This document shows, in pieces, positions 17,705-25,617 of a DNA stretch of 51,121 nt (the stretch's first letter is position 1; every line of letters begins with the position of its first letter). Source of the DNA: Bacillota bacterium (GTDB lineage Bacteria > Bacillota > Clostridia > Tissierellales > Peptoniphilaceae); assembly GCA_023443025.1 (NCBI GenBank), contig JAEZWM010000064.1, forward strand, positions 1-51,121. The letters run 5' to 3'. Made by a program: the position numbers and the translations under genes. The notes under the pieces were generated by a model, which made no database searches, was not told the DNA's origin, and saw nothing but the letters and a program-made list of their open reading frames with translations.

Positions 17705-17730
17705 AAATGACCCTGAAATATGGGTCATTT
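17705..17730. terminator. Bidirectional terminator after the EIIA gene
   Basis: AAATGACCC / GGGTCATTT stem, eight-base loop, with A-run and T-run outside, between two convergent genes. Confidence 0.82.
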
Positions 17731-17734
17731 TATA

Positions 17735-18478
17735 TTATAATTTTTTTGGTCTTATACCAATGCATCTTGCAGTAAATCCTGATCCATTAACTATATTTGG
17801 ATAACCGACTATTATTAGCCCGCCAACAGCAGGCATCTGATCAAGATTTGCCATAAGTTCTACTTGGTATATATCCTTTGAAAGTACATAGGTTTCCACA
17901 TCAAGCCAACCGGATTCTCTTGAAAGTATGCTGGCATCGGTATCTGAGGTTTCGTGACCTATTGCCTTTACCTTTCGCTCTTCTATCAAAAACTGACATG
18001 CCTGTATTGACCAGCCCGGATAGTTGGATATTCCGGATTCATCAATATTATCAAAATTTTCAGTCCTTTTACACCAATCAGTTCTAAGAGCAACAAAAGT
18101 TCCTTCAGGGATTTTTCCATACTCTTTTTCAAAATCCAGGATATCCTGAACGCTAATAAAATAATTTGCATTCTCTAGAGCTTCTTTTGATTTATCTATA
18201 ACCACTAAAGGAAGAATTGCATCTGCTAGTTCAAGCTCATGAAGATATCTTCCAGGTTCATAAAAGTGAACCGGAGCATCAATATGTGTAGCATATTGAC
18301 CAACAATTGTGTATTCTTTAGCTAAAAATCTGTGCTCTTCAAAATTGTAAATGGTTTTTTCGCTCATAGCATCGAAACCTGACCAATGCGGAGTAGAAGG
18401 TGAAACCGGATGAGATAGATCAACTATATCGCATTCTTTTTTTAATGTATTTAACGCTTCCCATAATTTTGTATCCAT
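17735..18478 (-). CDS. Cyclase-family metal hydrolase (kynurenine formamidase-like)
   Basis: Protein of 247 residues of the putative cyclase family (PF04199). The metal motif HxDxxxH is seen as YATHIDAPVHF (His65, Asp67, His71). The start DLSHPVSPSTPHW and the later GHETSDTDAS are also typical. Relatives include kynurenine formamidase and other amide or ester hydrolases. No tryptophan-catabolism gene is nearby, so the substrate is unknown. AAAGGAGCG lies before the ATG. It is a single-gene transcript. Confidence 0.8.
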   Translation of the reverse strand: MDTKLWEALNTLKKECDIVDLSHPVSPSTPHWSGFDAMSEKTIYNFEEHRFLAKEYTIVGQYATHIDAPVHFYEPGRYLHELELADAILPLVVIDKSKEALENANYFISVQDILDFEKEYGKIPEGTFVALRTDWCKRTENFDNIDESGISNYPGWSIQACQFLIEERKVKAIGHETSDTDASILSRESGWLDVETYVLSKDIYQVELMANLDQMPAVGGLIIVGYPNIVNGSGFTARCIGIRPKKL

Positions 18479-18613
18479 ATTATCGCTCCTTTTACAATAT
18501 ATTTGAATAATATTTTACCATAGTGATATGTTTATTAAAAGTACTAGTTTATTAAAGAAAGAAGTTGACAAAATAAGTGCAATCATCTATTGATTATAAA
18601 GTGTAATTAATAG

Positions 18614-18639
18614 ATAGCATTTATGATTTATGCTATAAT
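18614..18639 (+). promoter_or_regulatory. Extended -10 promoter of the DUF3048 gene, overlapped by an inverted repeat
   Basis: TGCTATAAT (18631-18639) is a perfect extended -10. ATAGCAT (18614-18620) and ATGCTAT (18630-18636) form an inverted repeat running into it, a position suited to a repressor site. Confidence 0.5.
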
Positions 18640-18668
18640 AGTTTTGATGAAAAGAAAGAAGGTAAATT

Positions 18669-19781
18669 ATGAAAAAAATTATAATAGCATTAATAATCGC
18701 ATCTATTGCGATAACGGGATGCTCTAAACCGAGCGAACCTGCAGAAACTGAAGAAACAGTTGATTTAGAAGAGCAAGAGAGATTAAAAAAAGAGGAAGAA
18801 GAAAAAAGATTAGCAGCCGAAAAAGCAGAAGAGGAAGCTAAGAGGCTTGCGGAGGAAGAAGCAAAAAGAAAAGAGTTAGAAAATGCACCAAAATCACCAC
18901 TATCCGGGCTTCCTGTAGATCCGGAAGTACTTGAAAACAGAGTCATGGCAGTTATGATTGACAATCATCAATTAGCAAGACCACAATCAGGAATATCAAA
19001 AGCTGAGATAGTATACGAGTATGAAGTAGAGAGTGATATCACAAGATACTTAGCTCTATTCCTAGCAAATGATGTAGAAGACATAGGACCTATTAGATCC
19101 CTAAGGCCTTATTATATCAATACAGTTATGGAGTACGATGCTGTTATTACCAGATACGGTGGTAGTGATGATGCGGATTACGAAGTAGCAGAACTTGGAA
19201 TTGATCAAATTGATGGGATGGCACTCTCAGGAAACTATATTTGGCGTGACAACTCAAAAGGAAAAGTAGCTCCACATAATGCTTATTCATCAACCTCAGC
19301 TATTAAAGAAGCAATAACGAACATGGGATATCATTCCGGACCGGCTGTTGGCGTATTTGAATATAATTTGGAAGATGCTCAGCTTACCGGAACAGACGCA
19401 AAGAGAGTTTATTTAGGATTTAGCTCTTCAGGAGCTGCGGAATTTAACTATGACGAAGCTACAAAAGAGTATAAAAGAAATGTCGGCGGTGTTCCACATG
19501 TAGACGAGATCGACGGAGCCCAAGTAACTGCAAAAAATATTATAGTTCAGCTCGTTAATATGGGATACTACGCAAATGGAGTACACAGAACAGTTGACAA
19601 TGTAGGCGAGGGAACAGGTTATTATATTACAAACGGCGTATCAACAGAAATTACTTGGAAAAAGGATTCGAGAGAAGCAAAGACACAATTTTTAGATGCT
19701 GATGGAAATCCTATTAAGCTAAATCCGGGTCATACCTGGGTTGAAGTTTTTAATCTAACTAAAGAACTAATCATTGAATAG
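18669..19781 (+). CDS. YerB-like DUF3048 lipoprotein with charged coiled coil
   Basis: Secreted lipoprotein (370 aa). The signal peptide ends in lipobox ITGC (Cys18). A highly charged Glu/Lys/Ala stretch at about 32-75 is a coiled coil or helical spacer holding the domain away from the membrane. The rest is the two-part DUF3048 domain (SPLSGLP, MIDNHQLARPQSGISKA, GPIRSLRPY, NVGEGTGYYITNG). The family is common in Firmicutes and of unknown function. AAGAAGG precedes the ATG. No clear terminator separates it from the T-box leader. Confidence 0.85.
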   Translation: MKKIIIALIIASIAITGCSKPSEPAETEETVDLEEQERLKKEEEEKRLAAEKAEEEAKRLAEEEAKRKELENAPKSPLSGLPVDPEVLENRVMAVMIDNHQLARPQSGISKAEIVYEYEVESDITRYLALFLANDVEDIGPIRSLRPYYINTVMEYDAVITRYGGSDDADYEVAELGIDQIDGMALSGNYIWRDNSKGKVAPHNAYSSTSAIKEAITNMGYHSGPAVGVFEYNLEDAQLTGTDAKRVYLGFSSSGAAEFNYDEATKEYKRNVGGVPHVDEIDGAQVTAKNIIVQLVNMGYYANGVHRTVDNVGEGTGYYITNGVSTEITWKKDSREAKTQFLDADGNPIKLNPGHTWVEVFNLTKELIIE

Positions 19782-19787
19782 CTAAAA

Positions 19788-19816
19788 TTGACTAAATATT
19801 TTTAAAATGATATAAT
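19788..19816 (+). promoter_or_regulatory. Promoter of the proS T-box leader
   Basis: TTGACT (19788-19793), a 17-base spacer, and TATAAT (19811-19816). Confidence 0.75.
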
Positions 19817-19822
19817 TTTTTA

Positions 19823-20026
19823 TGCGATGAAGAGAAATAGTAATATAAACTAATATCATAGCGAGAAGGGGATGGTGGAAGCCCTTTGATAGTAAAGTAT
19901 ATGAACCTGTCTCGGAGCATTTGGGTTAAGCGCCTTATAGCTGTTAAAGGTGGAGCTTATTAGCTCTATTAGAGTGGTACCGCGTGAGTTATCTCCCGTC
20001 TCTTAGTAGACGGGAGTTATTTTTTT
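19823..20026 (+). promoter_or_regulatory. T-box riboswitch (proline) controlling proS
   Basis: The T-box sequence AGAGTGGTACCGCG is at 19971-19984. Upstream are the Stem I start GATGAAGAGAAATAGTAA and the pre-T-box GGTTAAGCGCC region. The likely specifier codon is CCT (Pro) at 19906-19908, in the same GAAC context as in the second T-box of the window. The terminator is CTCCCGTCT / AGACGGGAG (19993-20016) with a T-run. Uncharged tRNA-Pro should pair with the specifier and the TGGT bulge and allow read-through into proS. Confidence 0.92.
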
Positions 20027-20038
20027 TGGAGGGATATA

Positions 20039-21751
20039 ATGAGAATGTCAAAATTTTACATGCCAACGCTGAAGGAAAATCCTGTAGAGGCAGAGGTTGA
20101 AAGCCATAAACTACTTCTACGCGCCGGCATGATTAGAAGATCCGCTTCAGGGGTCTATTCCTACTTGCCTCTTGGTTATAGAGTGATTAGGAAAATTGAA
20201 GAAATTGTAAGACAGGGCATGGATGACTGTGGATCGCAAGAGATACTAATGTCTGCGATTCAGCCTAAAGAAATCTGGGAAGAGTCAGGTAGATGGGATG
20301 TATATGGTCCTGAAATGTTTAGATTATACGACAGAAATAATAGAGAGTTTTGCTTAGGACCAACTGCAGAAGAGTATTTTACTACACTTGTAAAAGGAGA
20401 AATTAGATCTTACAAGCAGCTTCCGCTAACCATTTATCAGATACAAACCAAGTATAGGGATGAAAAAAGACCTAGATTTGGTATAAATAGAGCCAGAGAA
20501 TTCCTAATGAAAGATGCTTATAGCTTTGACGTAGATCATGAATCTTCCGATAAGTCTTATATGGTTCAGTGGAAGGCATATGAGAAAATATTTGATAAAC
20601 TTGAGTTGGATTACAAGATAGTTCAAGGCGACTCAGGGGCTATGGGAGGAGATAAATCCCATGAATTTATTGCACTATCCGAAGTTGGAGAAGGAGAAAT
20701 AGCTTATTGTGAATCATGTGATTATGCAGCTACTGATGAAAAAGCTGAGGTAGTTTTCACTCCGGTCAATACTGACGAAGAAATGGAAGAGATGAAAGTT
20801 GTACACACGCCGGATGCGACTACAATTATGGCCCTTGCTGACTTTATGGGAGTGAGCCGTAAAAAAACTTGTAAGGCCATAGATCTTGAAGTTAGTGGTG
20901 AACCTGTACTCGTTTTTATTCCCGGGGACAGGGATCTAAATATGACAAAAATAGCAAACTATCTTGAAGTACCTGAACATGAGATAGAGATGGCGAGTGA
21001 TGAAACCATCAGAAGGATAACAGGAGCTGAACCCGGATTTACTGGACCTGTCGGTCTTTTAGAGAAGGTAAGAATTATTGTAGATAGGAGAATAGCAGAG
21101 TCTAGAAACCTGGTTGTGGGTGCAAATAAGACCGATCACCATATCTCAGGTGTAAACTTTGGTAGAGACTTTACAGGTGAAATTGCTGAGGATTTGGTTC
21201 AAGCGAGATCCGGGGATAAATGTCCAAGCTGTGGCTCTAAATTAAAATTTGCAAGAGGAATAGAAGTAGGCAACATATTCCAATTCGGTACAAAGTATTC
21301 CAAGCCGCTAGGAGCGACCTTCCTTGATGAAAACGGATCAGAGAAGTACTTTATGATGGGTTCGTATGGAATAGGAATCACTAGGTCTGTAACGGCAATC
21401 ATTGAGCAAAATCATGACGATAAAGGTATAATTTGGCCACTGGTAGTTGCACCATATCATGCTATTGTGACTATTATTAATTCTAAGGATGAAGAGCAAG
21501 TTAAACTATCGGAAGAAATCTACGAAAGCTTAAAGTCATCAGGTGTTGAAGTGCTTCTAGACGATAGAAGAGATAGAGCCGGAGTTAAATTTGCAGATAG
21601 AGACCTAATCGGTATACCACTAAGAGTCACTGTAGGGAAAAAAGCTCAAGAGGGAATAGTTGAATTTTCAACTAGACGAGATGGAGAAAATACTGAAATT
21701 TCATCAGAAGATGCAGTGGAAAGAATAGTTGAATTAGTAAAAAGTATATAA
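20039..21751 (+). CDS. proS: Prolyl-tRNA synthetase, bacterial type
   Basis: Class II synthetase (570 aa) that charges tRNA-Pro. Class II motif 1 is in YLPLGYRVIRKIEEIV, motif 2 in TKYRDEKRPRFGINRAREFLMKDAYSF, and motif 3 in GSYGIGITRSV. The editing insertion (INS) lies at about 220-400, so it should clear mischarged Ala-tRNA. Paired CxxC sequences occur in CESCDY and CPSCGSK. GGAGGG precedes the ATG by five bases. Expression is set by the upstream T-box. It is a single-gene unit closed by a strong terminator. Confidence 0.96.
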   Translation: MRMSKFYMPTLKENPVEAEVESHKLLLRAGMIRRSASGVYSYLPLGYRVIRKIEEIVRQGMDDCGSQEILMSAIQPKEIWEESGRWDVYGPEMFRLYDRNNREFCLGPTAEEYFTTLVKGEIRSYKQLPLTIYQIQTKYRDEKRPRFGINRAREFLMKDAYSFDVDHESSDKSYMVQWKAYEKIFDKLELDYKIVQGDSGAMGGDKSHEFIALSEVGEGEIAYCESCDYAATDEKAEVVFTPVNTDEEMEEMKVVHTPDATTIMALADFMGVSRKKTCKAIDLEVSGEPVLVFIPGDRDLNMTKIANYLEVPEHEIEMASDETIRRITGAEPGFTGPVGLLEKVRIIVDRRIAESRNLVVGANKTDHHISGVNFGRDFTGEIAEDLVQARSGDKCPSCGSKLKFARGIEVGNIFQFGTKYSKPLGATFLDENGSEKYFMMGSYGIGITRSVTAIIEQNHDDKGIIWPLVVAPYHAIVTIINSKDEEQVKLSEEIYESLKSSGVEVLLDDRRDRAGVKFADRDLIGIPLRVTVGKKAQEGIVEFSTRRDGENTEISSEDAVERIVELVKSI

Positions 21752-21756
21752 TAAAA

Positions 21757-21783
21757 AAAGCTGGGTGTTTTCTACCCAGCTTT
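21757..21783. terminator. Bidirectional terminator between proS and sufB
   Basis: Ten-bp stem AAAGCTGGGT / ACCCAGCTTT, seven-base loop, flanked by A-run and T-run, between convergent genes. Confidence 0.88.
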
Positions 21784-21787
21784 AAAT

Positions 21788-22702
21788 TTATCTTAAGAAA
21801 CCTGATATAATTTCCTCTTCTGCTTCTTCTTCATTTAGACCAAGAGTCATTAATTTTTTTATTTGATCTCCCGCAATCTTTCCGATTGCAGCTTCATGTA
21901 TAAGCATGGCATCAACATGGTTTGCTGTAACATCAGGAACTGCTTTTACTGTAGCTTCATCCATTATGATTGCATCACATTCAGAATGACCTATGCAGTC
22001 ATTGTTACCGTTTATAATCGAGGTAAAGACCTGTGTTGAGTTTCCTTTAGCGACAGATCGTGAAGCTATGTTTGCACTAGATCCCTTACCATTTAATTCA
22101 ATTTGAAAATCGGTGGTAGCAAGCTGATTTCCATCAGTCATGATGATTTCTTTCGTAATCAGTGATGCATTCTCTGCAAGGTCTGCCTTAGTAACCCTTT
22201 TAGTAGAATCGACTCCATTTATTTGAACGCTTTCCATTTCCATCCTGCTACCTTCATCAAGATGAATTACAGTTACCGGATTTAGGACGTTTTCACCTGA
22301 ACCATTACCCTCGCCATAGTGTTTTTCTACATATTTAACCTTTGCATTTTTCTCAACATAAAAGCTGTGTATGCCGTCATGCTGGGTGAGATGTTTACCG
22401 TCATTATGAATTCCACAACCTGCAATTATAACGACATCACTATCTTCACCGATATAAAAATCATTGTATACCATCTCCTGTATGCCGCCAGTGTCGATTA
22501 CCACCGGGATATGAACAAATTCACTTATTGTACCCGGTTTTACAATGATATCTATTCCTGAACCATTTTCTTTTGGCTTTATCTCGATATTTTTTGTGCT
22601 CTGTCTACTACTTGTCTGACCATTTAGTCTAATATTGTGAGCACCTTTAACTTCTCCTTTGATATCTGCTACGACCTCTAGTATATGTTCTGCTGTTTTC
22701 AT
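21788..22702 (-). CDS. Short SufB/SufD-like Fe-S cluster assembly scaffold (SmsB type)
   Basis: Protein of 304 residues with the beta-helical SufBD core and C-terminal helices, much shorter than classical SufB (about 450-490). Candidate cluster ligands are Cys236 and Cys242 (DCIGHSECDA) and His269/Glu270 in MLIHEAAIGKI, the region holding the essential Cys and Glu of E. coli SufB. The start at ATG 22702 shares one base with the sufC stop (TAATG) and has GAGAGGTGG upstream; a longer frame to 22729 is less likely. With sufC it forms the two-gene minimal system described as SMS in anaerobes and archaea. No SufS, SufU or SufD is adjacent. Confidence 0.85.
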   Translation of the reverse strand: MKTAEHILEVVADIKGEVKGAHNIRLNGQTSSRQSTKNIEIKPKENGSGIDIIVKPGTISEFVHIPVVIDTGGIQEMVYNDFYIGEDSDVVIIAGCGIHNDGKHLTQHDGIHSFYVEKNAKVKYVEKHYGEGNGSGENVLNPVTVIHLDEGSRMEMESVQINGVDSTKRVTKADLAENASLITKEIIMTDGNQLATTDFQIELNGKGSSANIASRSVAKGNSTQVFTSIINGNNDCIGHSECDAIIMDEATVKAVPDVTANHVDAMLIHEAAIGKIAGDQIKKLMTLGLNEEEAEEEIISGFLR

Positions 22703-23439
22703 TATAGTGCCACCTCTCTTGCGCAGCATTCACATTCATCCTCACATACGAGCAGTGTAGGATAAATCTCTTCATGGGTTCCAATTTTCTTTACCCTACC
22801 GTTTTCAATGAGTATGATTTGATCTGCAATATTTAATATTCTCTCTTGGTGAGAGATAATAATAATTGACCCTGAAGTACTATCTCTGAGCTGTTTAAAC
22901 ACATTTATTAAACTGTTAAAACTCCATAGATCAATACCTGCTTCCGGTTCGTCAAATACCGAGAGTTTGACTTTTCTTGCTAGGAGCATGGCGATCTCAA
23001 CTCTCTTTAATTCTCCACCTGAAAGCGAGGAATTAAGCTCTCTATCGACATAATCAGCAGCACAAAGACCTACCTCTGATAAATACACACAAGCTTCATC
23101 TCTGGTTAAATCACTTCCATGAGCAATCTTTAAAAGATCTCTGACATTTAGTCCTTTAAATTTGACAGGAGCCTGAAAAGCAAAGCCTATTCCAAGTTTA
23201 GCTCTTTCATCTATCTCCATATCTGTGATATCAACTCCATCAAATATAATTCTTCCGCTTGTTGGTTTTTCAAGTCCCATAATAATTTTGGCTAAAGTTG
23301 ATTTACCACTACCATTTGGTCCCGTTATTACTGCAAATTTATTGCTTCCGATTGAAAGGTTTATATCTTCAAGAATTTGTTTGTCTTTGCCTGTGTTTTC
23401 ATCAACAATTTTAAAACCGATACCTTTTAACTCTAACAT
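22702..23439 (-). CDS. SufC-like ATPase of the Fe-S assembly system, with C-terminal cysteine cluster
   Basis: ABC-type ATPase without membrane domains (245 aa). Walker A GPNGSGKST is at 40-48, signature LSGGELKR at 139-146, and Walker B VFDEPEAGID around Asp163-Glu164. It should energise cluster assembly on the SufB partner. GGAGG lies five bases before ATG 23439; the frame from 23451 would place this site inside the gene. The tail has four cysteines at 232, 236, 238 and 239 (CEDECECC), an unusual C-x3-C-x-CC cluster that could bind metal. It sits between marR and sufB. Confidence 0.87.
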   Translation of the reverse strand: MLELKGIGFKIVDENTGKDKQILEDINLSIGSNKFAVITGPNGSGKSTLAKIIMGLEKPTSGRIIFDGVDITDMEIDERAKLGIGFAFQAPVKFKGLNVRDLLKIAHGSDLTRDEACVYLSEVGLCAADYVDRELNSSLSGGELKRVEIAMLLARKVKLSVFDEPEAGIDLWSFNSLINVFKQLRDSTSGSIIIISHQERILNIADQIILIENGRVKKIGTHEEIYPTLLVCEDECECCAREVAL

Positions 23440-23454
23440 AATATCCTCCATTTA

Positions 23455-23931
23455 TTATATAATACATCTACAATTTTCTTCGTAGTTACAATTAAATTCC
23501 GTCAGTGGATTTTTTAAAAGTATATCCAGAAAATCCATGATTAATTCTCTTTCGTCAGTGTTTAGATTCCTAATATAATTACATAAATTTTTGTTTGAGT
23601 CTTCATAATACTTATGATATTTTTTTAAGACCATTAATCCGACTTGGGTTAATTTAAAGTATTTTTCTTTTTTATTACCGTCTTTAGTGTATCTTTCGAT
23701 AATTTTTTTATACTCGAGAGAGTTTGCCCATTGAGTAATGGCTACTCTGCTAACATCTAAAATTCTAGCTAACTGAGCTGCATTTGAACCGGGGTTTTCA
23801 TAAATGGTATTTATAAATAGGAGCTCCGAATAACTAAGACCATGTTCAGAAAAGTCAGTTCTTATATTTTTTTTGCTTCTGTCCATTTCTTCCAATGTAT
23901 AAATAATTTTATTCACTATTGTACATTTCAT
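23455..23931 (-). CDS. MarR-family regulator with C-terminal CxxxxxCxC motif
   Basis: DNA-binding protein of 158 residues with a winged helix: helix-turn-helix at about 49-73 (SNAAQLARILDVSRVAITQW) and wing YTKDGNKKEKYFKLT at about 81-95. After the dimerisation helices the tail carries Cys148, Cys154 and Cys156, with further Cys3 and Cys117. A cysteine cluster beside Fe-S assembly genes suggests it senses an Fe-S cluster, iron or redox state (inference). It is the first gene of marR-sufC-sufB and probably autoregulates through the palindrome at 23982-24000. GGAGG precedes the ATG. Confidence 0.83.
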   Translation of the reverse strand: MKCTIVNKIIYTLEEMDRSKKNIRTDFSEHGLSYSELLFINTIYENPGSNAAQLARILDVSRVAITQWANSLEYKKIIERYTKDGNKKEKYFKLTQVGLMVLKKYHKYYEDSNKNLCNYIRNLNTDERELIMDFLDILLKNPLTEFNCNYEENCRCII

Positions 23932-23950
23932 AAACTGCCTCCATGCTTAA

Positions 23951-23979
23951 AGTATACGCTAGTAAGTAAAGACTGTCAA
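23951..23979 (-). promoter_or_regulatory. Strong sigma-A promoter of marR-sufC-sufB
   Basis: Minus strand: TTGACA (23979-23974), exactly 17 bases, TATACT (23956-23951). The start site would fall just before the GGAGG of marR, giving a very short leader. Confidence 0.85.
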
Positions 23980-23981
23980 TA

Positions 23982-24000
23982 TTGTTAAGTGACTTAACAA
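23982..24000. promoter_or_regulatory. 19-bp perfect palindrome, probable MarR operator
   Basis: TTGTTAAGTGACTTAACAA is a perfect 9-1-9 inverted repeat two bases upstream of the -35 element of marR-sufC-sufB. Size and symmetry fit a MarR dimer site. It lies 35 bases before the -35 of the divergent threonine leader, so it could affect that promoter too. Confidence 0.7.
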
Positions 24001-24034
24001 AAATTAATTTTACATAATTTTTCTTTAATACTAC

Positions 24035-24063
24035 TTGACATTGTCGAGCTAAAGTATTAAAAT
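24035..24063 (+). promoter_or_regulatory. Promoter of the threonine T-box/operon
   Basis: TTGACA (24035-24040), a 17-base spacer, TAAAAT (24058-24063), just before the leader. Confidence 0.8.
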
Positions 24064-24069
24064 AAGGCA

Positions 24070-24273
24070 AAGCAATGAAAAGGAAGAGTATAAATCAATA
24101 GGTTCTCAGAGAAGGAGATTCGTGGCTGAAAGATTTCCTGAACACTGGATTTAGAAAACCACCTTGGAGCTTACTTCATTTGAAAAGAAGAAACGATGGC
24201 TACGTTATAGCTACTACTGTAATATTAGGTGGAAACGATGCTTAGGCACTCGTCCTGTTGGACGAGTGCCTTT
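24070..24273 (+). promoter_or_regulatory. T-box riboswitch (probably threonine) controlling the threonine operon
   Basis: Stem I begins GCAATGAAAAGGAAGAGTA. The likely specifier is ACT (Thr) at 24144-24146 in a GAAC-type context. The T-box is a divergent TTAGGTGGAAACGATGC at 24225-24241, lacking the usual ACCGCG. The terminator GGCACTCGTCC TGTT GGACGAGTGCC (24245-24270) ends in only three T. The TGGA bulge would pair with a tRNA whose discriminator base is U, as I recall for Firmicute tRNA-Thr. The genes downstream make threonine, which supports the assignment. Confidence 0.82.
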
Positions 24274-24292
24274 AAATATATGGAGGTAAATT

Positions 24293-25606
24293 ATGAAAAA
24301 GGTTTTAAAATTTGGTGGAAGTTCTCTAGCAGATGCATCTCAATTTCAAAAGGTAAGATCAATTATTGAAGCAGACCCTGAAAGAGCATACATAGTTGTT
24401 TCAGCACCCGGTAAAAGGGACTCAGGAGATCATAAGATAACTGATTTGCTTTTGATGAGTCATCAGCTTTCGTCTCATGACTTGAACTTTGAAGAGGTAT
24501 TTGCACTTATTGAGAAAAGATTCTTAGGTATTTGTAAGCAGCTGGAGTTAGACATTGATATTGCACCTATTTTAGCTGAAGTTAAAGACAATATTGCCAG
24601 AGGTGCATCGAGGGATTATGTCGCAAGTAGAGGAGAGTATATAAATGGACTGCTACTTGCAAATTATTTAAAAGTCCCTTTTGTAGATGCGAGTGAAATC
24701 ATTAGATTTGATGATAATGGTGTTTATGATGATTTAAAATCAGAGGAGCTGGTATCAAGTAGATTATCTGAATACGACAGAGCTGTGATACCCGGATTCT
24801 ACGGTGCTAACAAGCATGGACAAATTATTACATTCTCAAGAGGCGGTTCGGACGTTACCGGCTCAATAGTAGCAAATGGTGTAGAAGCATCGCTTTATGA
24901 AAACTGGACCGATGTATCAGGGTTCTTAATGGCAGATCCAAAGATTCAGGAGGATGCAAAGCCGATGGACCTGGTTACTTATAAAGAACTTAGAGAATTA
25001 TCCTATATGGGTGCTCCTGTACTTCATGAAGAAGCTATTTTTCCGGTTAGAAAAAAAGGTATTTCAATACAGATAAAAAATACAAATGATCCGGATGCAC
25101 CCGGTACTATGATAGTGCATGATGACTATGATCAGATTAAGCAAGGCAATATTACGGGAATTTCAGGCAAGAAAGGTTTTACTGTAATTTCCGTTGAAAA
25201 AACACTTATGAATGCTGAAAAAGGATTTATAAGGAAGTTAATTTCGATTTTTGAAGCAAACGACATTTCTATAGAGCATATACCTTCAAGTATTGATTCA
25301 ATATCTATAATTGTAGCTGACTCACAGCTCAAGGACAAAGAAAAGAAAGTGATTGAAGAGATTAAAATTTACTGTAATCCTGATGTAGTAGCAGTATACC
25401 CCGGCATGGCACTTCTTACAGTAGTAGGTAGAGGTATGGTAAAGACAAAGGGTACAAGTGCTAAACTGTTTACTTCGCTTTATGAGGCAGGAGTAAATGT
25501 CAGGATGATTACTCAAGGTTCAAGTGAGTTAAATATAATTGTAGGTATAGAAAATAGAGATTTTGAAAAAGCTGTAAAGGCAATTTACGGAGCATTTAAT
25601 AAATAA
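24293..25606 (+). CDS. Aspartate kinase
   Basis: Monofunctional aspartokinase (437 aa), the first step from aspartate toward threonine, methionine and lysine. KFGGSSLAD is at 6-14, the catalytic part runs to about 270 (FSRGGSDVTGSIVA), and two ACT-type regulatory domains follow (from about 300; KGFTVISVEKTLMN, ALLTVVGRGMVKTKG). It is first in the threonine operon behind a threonine T-box, so it is likely the threonine-dedicated isozyme. GGAGG precedes the ATG. Confidence 0.93.
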   Translation: MKKVLKFGGSSLADASQFQKVRSIIEADPERAYIVVSAPGKRDSGDHKITDLLLMSHQLSSHDLNFEEVFALIEKRFLGICKQLELDIDIAPILAEVKDNIARGASRDYVASRGEYINGLLLANYLKVPFVDASEIIRFDDNGVYDDLKSEELVSSRLSEYDRAVIPGFYGANKHGQIITFSRGGSDVTGSIVANGVEASLYENWTDVSGFLMADPKIQEDAKPMDLVTYKELRELSYMGAPVLHEEAIFPVRKKGISIQIKNTNDPDAPGTMIVHDDYDQIKQGNITGISGKKGFTVISVEKTLMNAEKGFIRKLISIFEANDISIEHIPSSIDSISIIVADSQLKDKEKKVIEEIKIYCNPDVVAVYPGMALLTVVGRGMVKTKGTSAKLFTSLYEAGVNVRMITQGSSELNIIVGIENRDFEKAVKAIYGAFNK

Positions 25607-25617
25607 AAAGGAGTGAT

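Noticed and set aside
18587..18964. Open frame of 125 codons antisense to the DUF3048 gene
   Set aside because: Its Ser/Phe-rich sequence is the reverse reading of the Glu/Lys/Ala coiled-coil codons.
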